A stretch of DNA of 64,000 nucleotides, taken from Tetrahymena thermophila SB210 (lineage: Eukaryota > Ciliophora > Oligohymenophorea > Hymenostomatida > Tetrahymenidae). How positions within the stretch are numbered: the first letter of the stretch is position 1; each line of letters opens with the position of its first letter. The stretch covers positions 324,616 to 388,615 of the forward strand of contig NW_002476358.1 in NCBI RefSeq assembly GCF_000189635.1, read 5' to 3'. The notes beneath the pieces are model-generated. The model did not search any database and was not told the origin of the DNA. It saw only the letters and a list, made by a program, of their open reading frames with translations. Shown one piece after another: positions 38,680-50,421 of the stretch. Both the position numbers and the translations under genes were made by a program.

Positions 38680-39534
38680 TTGATATTGGCTGATGAGAAA
38701 TTAAAAATGAAATATAAAAGCAAGCAATATTGCAAGAATAAATTTAAAATTATAAAATAAATAAATAAAAATAGTAATTAATTATTTTCTTTTAAAAATA
38801 AACAAAGAAGATTTCTTTTTAGAAATTTACAAATTTATTTCTTATACATTTTACTAATATACATAACTATTTATTCCTTTATTAATAATATATTACTTAA
38901 TCAAATATATATACATCTATTCCAAACTATAGTAAATCAATCTCTTCTCATACTCATTTAAATCAAGAGTAACTTTTTATTAGATTATTTCTATGTTTAT
39001 CTTTATTAAAAAACTTTAAATATAGCAAAATAATATTATTGTAATGATTATATGTAATTATCTATAAATATCAATTTTTGTTTATTCTAAAATGAATCTA
39101 CCATTTAATAAACATCAAAAAGCTAAGGCATATTATATATTCTTTTAATTTTTCTTTGTAATTAAAATAAAATAAATATCTTGAGTTTATTTATTAATCA
39201 TTTTTTATTTTCTATCTTTAATTTAGTAAAAAATATTTTAAAAAGATATTTATTTATTTATTTTTAGATGGTTATTATTATAAATTATATTTTTCTCCAA
39301 TTGTCCAATTTGAGCTGAATAGCTTATATTTAATAGACGCAGCTTATAAGAATATGTGATCTAATAATTTCTACCTTGTTTTAATTTATATGCCACTAAT
39401 TTTAAATACTTGATAGTAATTTAGCTTAATCAAACTTTTAAATATCTAAATTATTAATTAAGTAAAGATTTATTAGGAAATACTAAAAAAAATTAATATA
39501 AAGTCATAAAATACAATCAGAAATTTATAGCAAA
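38680..39534. other. AT-rich spacer between same-strand genes
   Basis: This sits between the CXC and AAR2 genes and should contain the AAR2 promoter. It shows no recognisable element besides poly(A/T) tracts. Confidence 0.5.
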
Positions 39535-41052
39535 ATGAATTAAGGAGTAGAGATGACATTAGAAGAAGCATAAGAAAAATTTCATTAATGGGGAGTACTG
39601 CTATTGCTTGATGCTCCTGCTGGAATTGAATTTGGTATTGATAATACAAGTTGGAAAGTAGGAAATAAATTTAAAGGAGTAAAATTAATTCCACCTGGAG
39701 CTCACTTAGTACATTATTCGTTAAAGAGTGAGGAGCATAAATTTAAACTAGGTTTTTTCATACATATAGGAAAGAAGAAAAGAGTTTGGGTGAAAAAATG
39801 GAATGTGGAAAAGGAAGATTTCATTTCTTTACCTACTCAAGAGGAAGAGGAGAGATACATATTAGGAGTAAATTCATATTAATTTGATGAATTTTTGGGA
39901 CCATATCCTTTAGATAGGTTATAGATTTGGGAAGAATGCTCAAATTTTATCACTGAGTCTGTCTTGGATACTCTAAATCCGATAGAAAGAAAAGTTCATT
40001 AAATTGAAGAAGAATACAAAACACAAAATTATACATCTACTTAACAATAGAATAAGATTGATTCTTTAGTTATGGAGTTTATATCTTCTTAGAATAAGGA
40101 ATAGCAAAGCGAAGATGATAACAATTAAAGTAGTTTTTAGACTGAAGAAGCTTAAACTGTTTAACAAAATACAAATAACTAAGAAACAAATTTGAATGGA
40201 CAAAAGATGGAAGATGAAGAAGAAATTAATTTGTAAACATAGCAAGGACAATAAATGCAGTAAGATAATAAGATAATTGAAGAAGGTTAAGAAATTAAAG
40301 ATAAAAATCATAGTGAGTGCAGCAAAAATAACAGGAGCATGAATGATATTAAAAACGAAATTATTGCAGATGGTGCAAAAGAAGACTTTAGAGTTATGGC
40401 TGGTACTATCTATTACACTGATATTCCAAAAATCAAAACTAAGTTTGGTAAATAAGGAGGCGAACTCACTCAAATAAATATAGATAAAACTCCTATATTG
40501 CTTGAATATATTAAAAACAGATAGAAGGTGGGAAAAGAAAATTTTTTAAGGAGAAAACCAAATGCTACCTAAATTGAAATAAAACAAGTAGAAGAATAAG
40601 AAAAATATTTTATATTTGGAGAATTTTAGTATTCATTTGCAATGCTTCTACTTCTTGAGGATTTCGAAAGTTTTGAGCACTGGAAAAACATATTCTCCCT
40701 TTTAATCAGCAGTGATAAATACATAGATGAAAATCCTGATTTTTTTATAGAGTTCATTCCAGTACTTTATAACATCCTTAAGCAATTTCCTAAAGATTTC
40801 TTCTTTGATTCTATTTCTAAAGATAATTTTCTTAAGACTTTGTTATCTGATTTTTTAGAAGTGACAATTTAATCTGCAAATAAAAAACTCTCTCAACGTT
40901 CTAAAAAACTTCAAAAACTATTAGAAGAATATTTCTTATTTTTTCCAAAAAAGCAAATTGTAGAAGTTTGTTAAGGAAAATATAAATTTGAATAAGAGGA
41001 TGACTAAGATGCTCCTCAGATAGTAGATGATTAAGATCCTGTCTATTTTTGA
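39535..41052 (+). CDS. AAR2: AAR2 splicing factor homologue
   Basis: An intron-free frame gives 505 residues. AAR2 holds PRP8 during cytoplasmic and nuclear U5 snRNP maturation and is released by phosphorylation before BRR2 joins. The N-terminal beta-rich domain (residues ~17-125) has the classic text GVLLLLDAPAGIEFGIDNTS, then GNKFKGVKLIPPGAHLVHYS and FFIHIGKKKRVWVKKWN. The C-terminal helical domain (~365-480) has MLLLLEDFESFEHWKNIFSL, ILKQFPKDFFFDSISKDNFL and SKKLQKLLEEYF. Human AAR2 has 384 residues; the extra length is mostly a Gln/Asn/Glu-rich linker at about 170-270, where the family carries its regulatory loop. ATG 39535 is the first in frame; a second Met lies at codon 7. Confidence 0.93.
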
Positions 41053-42202
41053 AAATAATTTATTTATAACTTATGTTTATTCATTTTTTAATGAATTAAT
41101 TAAAAAATTATTAAAATTGTAAATTTACCAAAATTAATTTTAGTTTTCTATTTTTTTTCATAAAAAAGTTTCATAAATATATTTATGTATACTAATAGAT
41201 TAAGTAATATTAATTATCTCATTTATTACTTTTAAAATAATTCTCTTTTCTTTGTGTCATTTCATTTACATAAATTGTATTTTTAGTCAATTCAATTCAA
41301 ATATAAAATAAAATTTATTTAAAATATAAATTGGGCAGAAAAAAGTAATCTAATTGATTATGTTAATTTTATTATTGCAATGATAATGTTGATTTTTTAT
41401 AAATATTTTAAATATTAAGATACATATTATTACATCAACCATTAAATAAAAATATTAATTACAAAATTTATACACATATTTATTTATTTAATTTTTATTT
41501 TGTAATTAGAGAAATATTTTTCAAAAAAAAATAAATAAAAAAATATCAAAATTTATTTATTTAATTAAACAATGTAATAATATTAATAATATTTCCTTGT
41601 TCTAAATGAATAATACCTAAATTCTATTTTGCAAGATGCATATTTATAATAAAGATTAACTATTAATTACAAAATTTATATTCATATTTATTCATTTAAT
41701 TTTTATTTTGTATGTAGAGAAATATTTTTCAATAAAAAAATATCAAAATTTATTTATTTATTAATTAAAAAATTTAATAATTTTAATAATATTTGTTTGT
41801 TCTAAATGAATAATACCTAAATTCTATTTTGCAAGATACACATTTATAATAAAGGTGAACTATTAATTACAAAATTTATATTCATATTTATTCAATTATA
41901 ATATTATGTTTTGAGAATTTTTTTCAAATAAAAAATAAATCTGAATAATCTAAATTAATCAATTTATTTAATAAAGTTTATATTATTTAATAATTATAAT
42001 AATGTTTGTTTGTTTTTTCAAGAGGTATAATTCTTAGATTCAAATATTTAAACAATTTAAACAATTATAAATCTTGGTTTATTTTAATCAATACAGCATG
42101 TAAAATTTGAATTTTAGATTGATTTGATTATTTTGAAATAAGTTTTCTCAGTATTTGATTATGTAGATGAATAATTTATTAATGATCATTCATTTGTGAT
42201 TA
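41053..42202. other. AT-rich spacer between convergent genes, with tandem repeat
   Basis: This separates the 3' ends of AAR2 (+) and the kinase gene (-). About half of it is the three-copy repeat described separately. The rest is plain AT-rich sequence. Confidence 0.6.
41458..42030. repeat. Three-copy ~200-bp tandem repeat
   Basis: Units begin with ATTACAAAATTTATA at 41458, 41666 and 41866 (periods 208 and 200). Each unit contains a TTCATATTTATT-like block, AGAAATATTTTTCAA, AAAATATCAAAATTTATT, GTTCTAAATGAATAATACC and TTGCAAGAT. The third copy is diverged and incomplete. It lies between two gene 3' ends. Confidence 0.85.
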
Positions 42203-45200
42203 TCAATATAATTCGCTAAGGACTTTTAAAATTAAATATAAAATTGCTATAAGATATTCAATATGTGGACGACAGTTTGGATCTGGATTTACACATTTAA
42301 GCATAAGCACTTTAAGTATTTTCATGATTTACTTAATACCAAACTCTTTCACTACTAAATCACTATAAATTAAACGATAATTTCTTTGATTTAACTTTGA
42401 TTGTAATTTTTGTTAGTTGATTCTCTTAAATTCAATCAATTTTTTATCAAATATAATTTCACTAATAATAGCTCCAATCGAATACACATCTGAAGCTGGT
42501 GAAAAAGTATTGCCAGAAAGAGATTCGATAGGCGAATATGGCAAAGTTCTTCCTGCTCTTTAAAATACTCCTTACTCTCCTATATTTTAAATACAGTAGC
42601 TTTCACCAAAATCGCATATCTTAATATTTTACTCCCCATCTAATAAATAATTTTAAAAAATATGAACCCTCTTATAAATAAATATTAATTACCTAATAAA
42701 ATATTTGGAGGTTTAAGATCTAAGTGATAAATATCTATTGATTGTAAAAACTTAACACCTTGAGCTACTTAAAGTACCATTTATACTCTCTTGTTTAAAG
42801 ACATAATAGAGTTGTGGTAGTATGCATAAGAACCCATAGAATAAAAATATAAATCCATATATAGCCTATCTTTTGTCTCAACATCGAAATAATATCTTGT
42901 GATAAAATTTGATCTAGGAACTATGTGTTTAATTACATTAACTTCTTTTTCTATTTTCTCAGTGTCTCTAGCTTATGGATCTTTTTTTTACACCTTTATA
43001 GCAAAATTTTGGCAACTAGTTTATTCTGTGCTCTTTGATATGAAGTTTAACTCTGTTTAGAATATATCTGAAAAACCACCTGCAGATATTTTTTTAAGTT
43101 TCTTTTCATCATAATCAATAACTTTGATATATTCTAATTAGCTTTCAGCTTCCCTGCTGTTTTCTTCATAAAAATAGAGAGAAAAAATAAATATTTAAAT
43201 AATATTTAAAATAAAATAAACTTTATTACTTTTCTCAATAACATCTAAACATTTTAAAATTTCTTGTCTATCATTGATATCTACTCTAGTTTTAAAGATA
43301 TCTTCTTCTTAAAATTATGCAAAGGGTTTTACACTATTTTCTAGAAGGTCTATTGCATTATTCAGTCTACGAATAGTTAATTCAGGAAGAAAAATGGTTC
43401 TGTCCTTTTTGTTATTTTGCTAATTTTTTCTAAGAATTTCTTCAAGTTACTTATAAATAGGCATCGAGATAAGTCCTAGATAGATTCGTTAAATAAAATA
43501 AAAAATGTTGAATTAATTAATAGATATTTTTAATTATTTTACCTATCTTAACATACAAACTGAGCATGTACATATTTATCATAAAGAAAGCAGTTGAGAA
43601 AATACTTTTTATAACTCTAATTAAGAAATTATCAACTTGTTCTTCAGAATATTTTGAAAGATTATTGTAAGTACAATATGTAAATGTAATTTATCCTGAG
43701 ATAGGATTAATAACAAAGCCTCCTATTTTTGAAACTTTCTTAATAAAAAGTCTGCTCACTTAAATTCTTGTGAGTTTGTCAGGGATTATAATGGGTTCAT
43801 AATTTTCTTTGCAAAAGTGAATAGTGCACTTGAAATAGTCTTTTGTTAGTTTAATTACACACAAATCTAAAAAATGATCCCAATGGTCAAACATTTTGAA
43901 AGTAACAACATATTAAAGCTTTTTAGAACTATCTTTTTCATCGTTTAAAACTGAATTGAAAATAGTTTGAGAATTTGCCTAGAAAATAGATTCGATTAAG
44001 GTTTTTGTTCTTTGCATTTTATTTTTTATTTAATCATACTACTTTGTCTTTTATTTATTTTGATTTTCAAATTCGTCCATGATGAGAGTATAAACTAATT
44101 TAAGCTCCTCAGCCTAGTTTATGTTAACTGTTGCAAATTCACTATCTGACATTTCATTTGTTTTAGGAATTTATTAATTAATTAGCATTATTTCATTAAA
44201 TAATATCTAGCGATCATTTATTAATTCTAGTTTATCATTAGTTGATTTTAGATAATCTGGAGATTCCAAGAAATTTAATGAAAAGCTTTTTAATATTAAT
44301 TAAAGTTAAATTTATTTCAAAATATTTCAAATAAATAATAAAAATGTTTGTCATTAGTGTGTGTGTGAGTGATTATTTTATGAAATTCTATAAAAAATAA
44401 ATTATTTTACTTTTTAATATGATTATAGATTATTTATGTTAAATTTTTGAGTCCTTTGATTTTGTTTCTAAGTCTTGAATTGATTAATGAGTTTAAATTT
44501 ACTTAACAGTTTAACTTTATTTAATTGGCAAGTTCGACCCAAGTTTTTTCATTTATTGTTTAAGATTAGATATAAAGTATAAATTTTGAATTAATCTATT
44601 TATTATTTAAATAATATAAATAACTTGTAAGAATAATTTTAATGAATTTTTAAAACATTTAAATTAGACAGACAGACTCAAGAGAAAGTAATTTAAACAA
44701 TCATATTCTTCTTTTTACAAGTTGTGTAATTTAATAAAATGTAAACTACTCACCTTGAGTCTTCATGTCAATTAATATGCTCAAATAATTTAGAATAATT
44801 TCTCGTTTAAAATTCATTAATAAATTTACCTCTTTGAAATCTTTTATTTTTCTTTATCTCTCATCATCATCATCTTCTTCTTTTGCAATTATGCACATCA
44901 TAATTAAATTAATTTACAAATATAAATTTATTGTCAAGGCTTGGTACTTTGTTAATTCCTTATTATATTCCATCTCTTCTAAAACTCTACCACAACTTCC
45001 TCTATTAGAATAATATAACTTCAAGGTTTCGCTTTCATTATCTCGAATTAAATATATTTGTGAAAGGTCAATCAAGTAAAATTTTTTGTTTTCAGTAAAA
45101 GTCTAATCAAGAACAAAATTCAGCGAGCTGATAAAAACATGGAATAAATGCTTAGAAGTTGTTGATGCTTATATCTAGAATAAATCTTTTTCATTTAAAA

Positions 45201-45442
45201 CAAAGTATTAAAAATTATTCACAGACAAACAGACAAACATTAAAAATGATATTTGCTCTTTAATGATTACCATGAAAAAAATCTCTTAGCAAAGTCTTTT
45301 TGTTGATATCTTCTTCTTTAATAGAAATAGTCTCTTCTCTTAAATTTATATCTTTAGCTTAAACTTTCAATTTCTTTAAATCGTCGCTATTGTTGAAGAA
45401 TGTTCTTCCATACATTTATTTAAAAATAATGTTTGAAGACAT
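42203..45442 (-). CDS. Protein kinase with long N-terminal region
   Basis: The gene encodes about 850 residues from ATG 45440-45442 to TGA 42203-42205. The C-terminal kinase domain has the Gly-rich loop KISAGGFSDIFQ, the ATP-binding Lys in FAIKVQKK, the catalytic loop HLDLKPPNILL (Asp, Lys and Asn kept; the usual Arg of HRD is Leu), the metal-binding CDFGES, the activation end TLPYSPIES, and DVYSIGAIISEII. It should therefore be active; loss of the HRD Arg suggests it does not rely on activation-loop phosphorylation in the usual way. The ~480-residue N-terminal part has no family I know. Introns include a 497-nt one (44257-44753), one splitting the catalytic loop from the DFG exon, and a probable one near 43157-43215. 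The kinase group cannot be assigned by eye. Confidence 0.82.
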
Positions 45443-45857
45443 TTGTGCTTTAGTGGAAAATATTATTTATTTATTTATTTATTTATAGGCTATTTGTTTC
45501 TTTTTGATTTACAAATTATTTATTTTTAATCAATTAATTTTATAATAATCAATGTATTGATAATATTTTTTATTATATTATTTAATTAATTGATGGATTT
45601 ATGTATTCTATTTATTGTATCAACCAATATAAGGAATAAATGATTTTAAAAACTTTTACATACAAATGTATAAACACAATTTATCTATTTTAGATATTAT
45701 TTTATTAATTAATTTAATTCTCTATTTAAATTTTTAAGTAATTTAAAAAAATTCTATTTTTCCTTAAAATGTGATTTTAATTTTTTTAATAAAAGTGTTA
45801 TTTTTACTCAAATTAACTTATTTATAAGTCGATTTACATTTTATCTGCTTTTTTAAC
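45443..45857. other. AT-rich spacer
   Basis: This is the short gap between two minus-strand genes, so it contains the kinase promoter. It has an ATTT run at 45460-45485 and nothing else recognisable. Confidence 0.5.
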
Positions 45858-47189
45858 TCAACTAGATTCATTAGTTTATTTTTTACTTATGTTTTCTATA
45901 TCTTACAAAAATTGCTTTAGTAAATCTTAATTATTAGGGTTCGAAACAAATGGATCTTACCCTCCTTGTAAAAATGGCTTAGGAGCAGGAGCCTAACTTA
46001 CATTCTATATATTTCCTCCTAATGCTTCAGGTTGCTATGCTTATTTATTTTCTGTTTTAGTTACATTATTTCCTGATCCTTATTGGACCACTACATTTCT
46101 TGGTATAAATTATTATTTCTTTTATGTTAAGTCAATTTTACTCTTTTTTACAGTACTCTCACCCTATACAACTATTGGTTAAGGAACAAGCATTGGGGGT
46201 GGAGGAGCATTATTCTTATTTTATTAAGGTATTTAAGGTTACTGCTAGTAAAAAGGAGGATTAAATGGCATTTAGCCTTATATTTGAGGAGGAGGCATAT
46301 TTGGAGGAGGTGGCATATTTGGTAGAGGTGGTAACATACCTGGTGGAGGAGGGAACATGCCAGGTGGAGGTGGCATCATGCCAAAAGGAGGAGGAGGCAT
46401 ATTAGGAGGTGGAGGAGGCTAATAATAAGATGTACCTTACTAGTTTTGATTTTACTGTTTTTGCTATTACAATTACTATTATTTAATCATCTCTTATATT
46501 GGATTATAGTCCTCTTATTCAGTGACTTTGAATAATGGATCACTACTTTCTTACTCTTTTTGCCTATTTTAAAAGTGACGATTCTAAAAATTTTAATGCT
46601 GCTTAAAGTTTTAATTTTAGTTATTAAAAGGAGGCTTATTTGCTTAATTTGGATTTTGCTAGGGTTTTTAAGGGTCTGGTTTTTAAATAGGCTATTCACT
46701 TTAATCACCTCCTTCCTTTTCTTATTTTTCACGTTATTCTTTTCTATCTCTAGCAGCCTATGCAAACAATTTTCTTTTTTCTATTTCCTATTTGTTTCTT
46801 TCAATCTGCTATTATGATATAAAATCTGACGAGTATCCCGGAATTTTGATGGTTTTATTTGTTAACGCTTTTTAAGCATTAAGAATATTGGCTTCAGTTA
46901 ATATATCTTCAGATTTTGAAGAATATTGTCCCTATCTTCTTCTTTCTTTTTCCTTCATTATATTATTCATAGCTTCTCTACTCATAAAATTGCCTTCTTC
47001 GTCTTCTCCATTTCCTTATTTTTAATTAGATTCCTTATTTTTAACATCAGATTAAGTTCTCTCCTTGAAATCTTTCTTTCTTTAATCTTATTTCTTTTTT
47101 TCTATTTGCTTAGCTTTATTCCAATACAGTTGCATTGAACTTGAAGCCTACTTGCCATTGTCTAATAATACTTTATTATTCTTTCCCAT
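45858..47189 (-). CDS. Proline-rich protein, RNA-processing-like composition
   Basis: The gene encodes about 420 residues from ATG 47187-47189 to TGA 45858-45860, with one intron in about 46100-46170. Residues ~1-190 are highly charged helix (YWNKAKQIEKKKQDQRKKDF; KEKERRRQGQYSSKSEDIL). A Gln/Asn-rich stretch follows. Then comes a proline tract of repeated PPPPPNM, PPPPFGMM, PPPPGMF, PPPPGML and PPPPNM units, coded at about 46275-46420. The tail contains QPEALGGN, PKPFLQGGQDPF and DLLKQFLQDIENI. Pro-rich runs of this kind bind WW, SH3, GYF or profilin partners and occur in splicing factors and actin regulators. There is no FH2 domain, so this is not a formin. Family not identified. Confidence 0.68.
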
Positions 47190-48449
47190 TAACAGAATTG
47201 TAAATACTTATCAGAATTTAAGATATAATTTTTGACTTTTTTAATAATTATTAAATTATATTAAAAGCAATCAATAAAGATTTAGTAGCAATATGACTGA
47301 TTGACTGATTGAATTAGCGTCTATAAATTTTTTATAAATAATTTTGTATATACTTTTTTTAATTGTTTATTTTAAGTAAATACCAAAAAAAAAAATAGAA
47401 TTTTTAAAAAATATTTAACAAAGAAGAACATTAAATTCAAGATTTTTTTAAGTGATTAAGTTACCAAAAATAACAAAAACCTTTTATTAATTTTTTTATC
47501 CATTTATTCTTTAATGGAATTTAAAAAATTTTACTATTATAAAACAATTAGATATTTCAAAAAATAAATAACTAAGTATATTTTTTATTGAATTTTAGTC
47601 TTTTTATAATTTTAAATTATTTGATTAAATACTTTTATACAATTCCTTTTGATTGATATTGTTTTTAATTAATAATTAATTATCATTTTTTCTTTACTAT
47701 AAAAAAAAATTTAATTAAAAAAAATATTTTATGATATGGTATTCATTATTTTTAACAATAATAGTTAACAAAATATTTAATATATTTAGGTATTTATTTA
47801 ATGATTTAGTTAATAATGTTTTCATATTTAGAGGTTTATTAAAATGTCTGTTGAGATCTAAACTATAATTTCTTTGTTTATACACTTTACTAATTTAATT
47901 TTAAGGTTAATTGAAAAAAAAAAATTAATAAAATTAAAATCAAATAAATTTAAAATATTTGAGTGGAGATTAATTTTCAGTTTTCAAGTGATCTATCTTA
48001 TTACTCAATAGAAAGATATCCTTATAAACTTTATAATGAAAGATAATTACAATATTAAGATATTCAAATAAAAAATAAACATGCTTGAAAATCAGCTAAT
48101 AAACAACTATGAGGTATAAATCAATCAATGACAAATTGATTGATTAATAGATAGATATATAAATAAATAAATAGATACATGCAAATATGAATTAGAAATG
48201 AAAAATAAAATTGAATAAAAAAGGGAGGTTATGAATAAATAATGAGATTGATTCGTTCGTGATGATAGTAATATTAATAATAATTTATATTTTTAATAAG
48301 AAAGTATAGGAATACTTAACAATAAAATTAAATAAAAAAAGCATAACCTCATTCAGAGATTCTAAAAGAAAACTGCAATAAATAAACAAATAATAAATTA
48401 AAAAGTTCAGTCAAATAAGTAATAAAAAATATCAATAAAGGTAAAGAAA
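47190..48449. other. AT-rich divergent promoter region
   Basis: This is the spacer between the starts of the proline-rich (-) and SF-assemblin (+) genes. It includes a GACTGATT repeat at 47295-47310 and the inverted repeat at 48119-48145. Nothing else stands out. Confidence 0.5.
48119..48145. repeat. Perfect 11-bp inverted repeat
   Basis: AATCAATCAAT (48119-48129) and ATTGATTGATT (48135-48145) are perfect complements around the loop GACAA. It is followed by an (ATAG/AATA)n run and lies about 305 bp upstream of the SF-assemblin start. Confidence 0.8.
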
Positions 48450-49238
48450 ATGAATAACTCAGGATATATCTCAAACAGCACTCAAATCACTAACTAGAGC
48501 TAAATAGATCGTGTTTAAAAGGTTTTCGATCGTATCAACAATATCCAAAACAGTATCGAAGGTGAAAAGCAAAGCAGATTTACTGTTATTACTCAACTCA
48601 TATTATAATTCGAGCAAACTCTTAACGAATTAAGCGCCCGTAAAGAAGAAAAATTTGAAAATTTAGCTGAAAAACTCCGCAAGTTGGAAGAAGCTATTGT
48701 TGAAGAATCTGAGAAATCTGAGACATAAGATAATGATTCTCAACGTGAATTAATTAACTTAGAAAAAAATTGCAAGCGTCTTCTTGAACTTAATAGCAAG
48801 GAGCGTGTTGAAAGTGAAAAGAAGCTTGCTCAGCGCATTGCTTAGCAATTCGAAGCTCTCACTGTCGATATTAATAAAGAAGCTTAAGCTTAAATGACAT
48901 CTCATGGCTACCTTGATACCTACCTTAATGAGGATCTCCCTCGTTTGAAGGATGAATTAAGCTATGAAATTTAATAACGTCAAGAAGTTGAACAAAAAAT
49001 TCATAGTCAATTTATGGATAGAATTTCTGAACTAAAGGAGATATTTGAACGTGAACGCAAGGAAAGAGAAATTAAGGAAGAATAGCTTGTTGTTTTCCTT
49101 AAAGAGCTCTCTCACCGCACATAAGACAACCTTGTCCGTATTAAAAGAGATAGAGAAAGAAATGAAGAATAAATTGTTACCTTAATTGAAAGTGTTATTG
49201 AAAAATTGAAGAAAGAAATGGTTGAGCTCGAATTGTGA
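48450..49238 (+). CDS. SF-assemblin / beta-giardin family protein
   Basis: An intron-free frame gives 262 residues. SF-assemblins polymerise into ~2-nm filaments of the striated rootlets at basal bodies; in ciliates related proteins build kinetodesmal-type fibres. A short non-helical head (MNNSGYISNSTQITNQSQ) is followed by one continuous coiled coil to the C-terminus. Family-like text includes KVFDRINNIQNSIEGEKQSR, QRIAQQFEALTVDINKE, EKIHS-like QKIHSQFMDRISELKEIFE and TLIESVIEKLKKEMVELEL. The regular head-plus-rod organisation and length match the family. Codon use is biased (CGT, CTC, ATC), resembling UPRT and unlike the neighbours, consistent with an abundant structural protein. Ciliates usually have many paralogues, so no specific gene name is given. 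Confidence 0.88.
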
Positions 49239-50421
49239 GCATATTTATATATAAATAACATCATTATCATTAGCATGTATCGTTTAAAAAACTAAAGTCT
49301 TTTTGTTATTAAGTGGTTATGTATTAGGAATATTTGCTTTTAATCTCACAAAATGAAATCTAAGTAGTTTAAATTAGCACATTTAGTTTAAATTAACTAG
49401 CAATTTAGCAAGAAAATATATATCATCATCATCATTTTTCAAGTGTTAATATGATTTAGTAAATAAATATATTATGAATGAAAGTAAATTAGGAGTAGTA
49501 GATAATAATAGTATTCTTAGTCATATATGAATGAAATACATGTTAGTTAGTTCTCATAAATTCTTTTTTCTATTATTTCATTTATTTTTTTCAAATCTTT
49601 CCAGTCCATTTTATTTCTTATTAAAATTTAACAAAATATAAATAATTATCAAAAGATCAGCAAAAATATAAAAATATCAACAATTCATGAAGATTTTTAA
49701 AGTATTTCACATCAACTTGTTTTCTCATAAAATCAAATAAGTTTTATATATTTTATCTTTTTAAGGACTAGTATATATTTTTAAAAAACAGTTTCCCATA
49801 AATGAAATTAGCTTGAAGATAGATGTCTTTTGCTTTTGAAATTTTAAGGAGATAGCTATATCTTTTTTTATTTATTTTTATTTATTGATTTATAACTTGA
49901 TTTATTTATCTATCTATCCTATGAATTAAATTTAAGATTTCAAAAATTATGAATAATTATTTATTGATTAGATGATGTGCTCATGAATGATTGATTAATT
50001 AATTAATTATCCAAAGATTCACTTTAAAATAATAATTTTTTTAAATTTATTAAAAAATATCTTTCTTCCTTCCTTCCTTTTCAAATTTTAAGATGAAAAA
50101 AATCAGTAAAAACTCATAATTCATTTTTTGTTAAATTTAAATAAGTTTTATTTTTTTTTCAATTAAAATTAATATTTCTTCTTAAATTTCAAGTAATTAA
50201 AGAGCTCCATATTATTTGATTTCAGCAAATTAAGTCTATTTTTTAATTATTTTTATATCAGGACTTAGGATGAAAATTTAATCCAAATTAATACAAATTA
50301 TTTTGGAATCAAAGTAAAATTAAGAAATAGAAAAATATTAATTATTAAACTAATAAATTAATTCCTGAATTATTTTTTATTTCTTTAATTAATTAGTTAT
50401 AAAAATATAAACAATTACATA
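49239..50421. other. AT-rich spacer between convergent genes
   Basis: This is the 3' flank of SF-assemblin (+) and the kinase-like/MORN gene (-). It is AT-rich with CATCATCAT-like and TTTATTTAT runs. No gene or RNA was recognised. Confidence 0.5.

Noticed and set aside
45858..47189. Formin or actin-nucleator gene suggested by the poly-proline stretch
   Set aside because: No FH2 domain or other formin feature is present; the protein is only about 420 residues.
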